NCBI GenBank assembly: GCA_020284085.1
Contig: JACEVL010000765.1
Location: 226,501-290,500 of the forward strand
Source: Aporrectodea caliginosa
Taxonomy: Eukaryota > Annelida > Clitellata > Crassiclitellata > Lumbricidae
DNA length: 64,000 nucleotides
Direction of reading: 5' to 3'
Numbering within the stretch: the first letter of the stretch is position 1; every line of letters starts with the position of its first letter. This document shows positions 62,680-64,000 of this stretch, piece by piece. A model generated the notes under the pieces. It saw only the letters and a list, made by a program, of their open reading frames with translations, was not told the DNA's origin and did not search any database. The position numbers were made by a program, and so were the translations under genes.

Positions 62680-64000
62680 GAAACCGATAGAGTACAGGGC
62701 CAAACCGATAGAATATGAGGCAAACCGATAGAGTACGAGGCAAACCGATACAGTACGAGGAAAACCGATAGAGTACACGCCAAACCGATAGAGTACAAGC
62801 AAAACCGATAGAGTACAGGCCAAACCGATGATAGAGTACAAGCCAAACCGATAGAGTACAGGCCAAACCGATAGAGTACAGGTCAAACCGATAGAGTACA
62901 GGCCCAACAGAGTACAACCACCGATAGAGTACAGGCCAAACTGATAGAGTACAAGCCAAACCGATAGAGTACACAGGCCAAAACCGATAGAGTACAGGCC
63001 AAACCGATAGAGTACGAGGAAAACCGATAGAGTACAGGCCAAACCGATAGAGTCCAAACGATAGAGTAAAACCGATAGAGTACAGGCGATAGAGTACGAG
63101 GAAAACCGATAAACCGATAGAGTACAGGCCAAACCGATAGAGTACAGGCCAAACCGATAGAACACCAACCGATGATAGAGTACAGGCCAAACCGATAGAG
63201 TACAGGTCAAACCGATAGAGTACAGGCCCAACCGATAGAGTACAAGCCAAACCGATAGAGTACACGCCAAACCGATAGAGTACAAGCCAAACCGATAGAG
63301 TACAACAATAGAGTACAGGCCAAACCGATAGAGTACAGACCAAACCGATAGAGTACAAGCCATACCGATAGAGTACAGGCCAAACCGATAGAGTGAGGCC
63401 AAACCGATAGAGTACACGCCAAACCGATAGATTGCAAGCCAAACCGATAGAGTACACGCCAAACCGATAGGGTAAAGGCCAAACCGATAGAGTAGACCAA
63501 TAGAGAACAGGCCAAACCGTTATAGAGTGAAGGCCAAACCGATAGAGTACAGGCCAAACCGATAGAGTGCAAGGCAATCCGATAGAGTACCGGCCAAACC
63601 GATAGAGTACAGGGCCAAACCGATAGAGTACCGGCCAAACCGATAGAGTAAAAGCCAAACCGATAGAGTACAGGCCAAACCGATAGAGTACAGGCCATAC
63701 GGATAAAGTACAGGCCCAACAGATAGTGTACACGCCAAACCGATAGAGTACACCAATAGAGTACAGGCCAAACCGTTAGAGTGAAGGCCAAACCGATAGA
63801 GTACAGGCCCAAACCGATAGAGTACAGGCCCAAACCGATAGAGTACATTACAGGGCCAAACCGATAGAGTACAGGCCAAACCGATAGAGTACAAGCCAAA
63901 CCGATAGAGTACAGGCCAAACCGAGTACACGCCCAAACCGAGTAGCCAAACGGTTAGAGTAAACCAATAGAGTACAGGCCAAACCGATAGAGTACAGGCC
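62680..64000 (+). repeat. 20-bp minisatellite running off the window
   Basis: At least 60 tandem units of AAACCGATAGAGTACAGGCC, with frequent point changes and partial units, continuing to the last base. The unit has no stop codon in the minus frames, so long repetitive frames (YRFGLYSIG...) arise in all three. They are artefacts of the repeat. Confidence 0.95.

Noticed and set aside
62651..63733. 360- and 273-codon repetitive frames on the minus strand
   Set aside because: They follow entirely from a 20-bp unit lacking stop codons in those frames; the sequence is just the repeat read in cycling frames.
62680..64000. CRISPR array
   Set aside because: Short units without spacers in animal DNA; a plain minisatellite.

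Overview
The window is metazoan nuclear DNA: genes have GT-AG introns, TATA boxes and polyadenylation signals, and the rest is dense in non-LTR retrotransposons, SINEs, hAT-type DNA elements and micro- and minisatellites. No feature fixes the species. A marine bilaterian invertebrate (echinoderm, hemichordate or lophotrochozoan) is my best guess, and it is only inference. The palindrome TAGGCCTA is strikingly frequent throughout.

Two gene families dominate. (1) Three alpha-tubulin genes: A (8096-11697, +), B (16709-19507, +) and C (49340-53887, -). Each has an ATG-only first coding exon, a second exon of 223 nt and a last exon of 1130 nt, giving 451 codons. They lie in duplicated segments: about 5935-13830 and 14075-20060 are direct copies, and about 48030-54110 is an inverted copy. 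A and B have an altered acidic tail; C looks canonical. All three share an upstream RFX X-box-like site, a TATA box and a CTATTAATAG palindrome. (2) Kazal-type protease-inhibitor genes on the minus strand, built from symmetric phase 1-1 exons that each encode one follistatin-N-like plus Kazal module. K1 (33140 to about 21470) has eight intact modules. K2 (43243 to about 38268) has three full modules, one truncated module and one shortened module. Two further modules at 1399-1178 and 694-479 belong to a third, incomplete gene. K1 and K2 are tandem paralogues with similar 5' and 3' flanks. Their introns hold many decayed Kazal exons and long trinucleotide arrays just past exon donors.

Layout: 0.4-1.4 kb Kazal modules; 4.1-4.4 kb tRNA-like SINE and a decayed exon of an unknown family; 5.9-20 kb tubulin A and B; 20.5-34.5 kb K1; 34.4-36.7 kb inverted repeat, LINE fragments, an unknown exon and a 35-bp minisatellite; 37-44.8 kb K2; 45-47.4 kb LINE 3' ends with a C-terminal nuclease-like motif stacked in TAA repeats; 48-54.1 kb tubulin C with a LINE in intron 2; 54.3-59.5 kb nested hAT-type elements and SINEs; 59.8-60.2 kb LINE 3' end; 60.2-61.5 kb decayed coding sequence; 62.68-64 kb a 20-bp minisatellite running off the end.

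The tubulins supply microtubule subunits, possibly ciliary given the X-box-like sites. The Kazal genes encode secreted inhibitors with varied reactive-site residues. Nothing links the two families functionally; they are interleaved by duplication.
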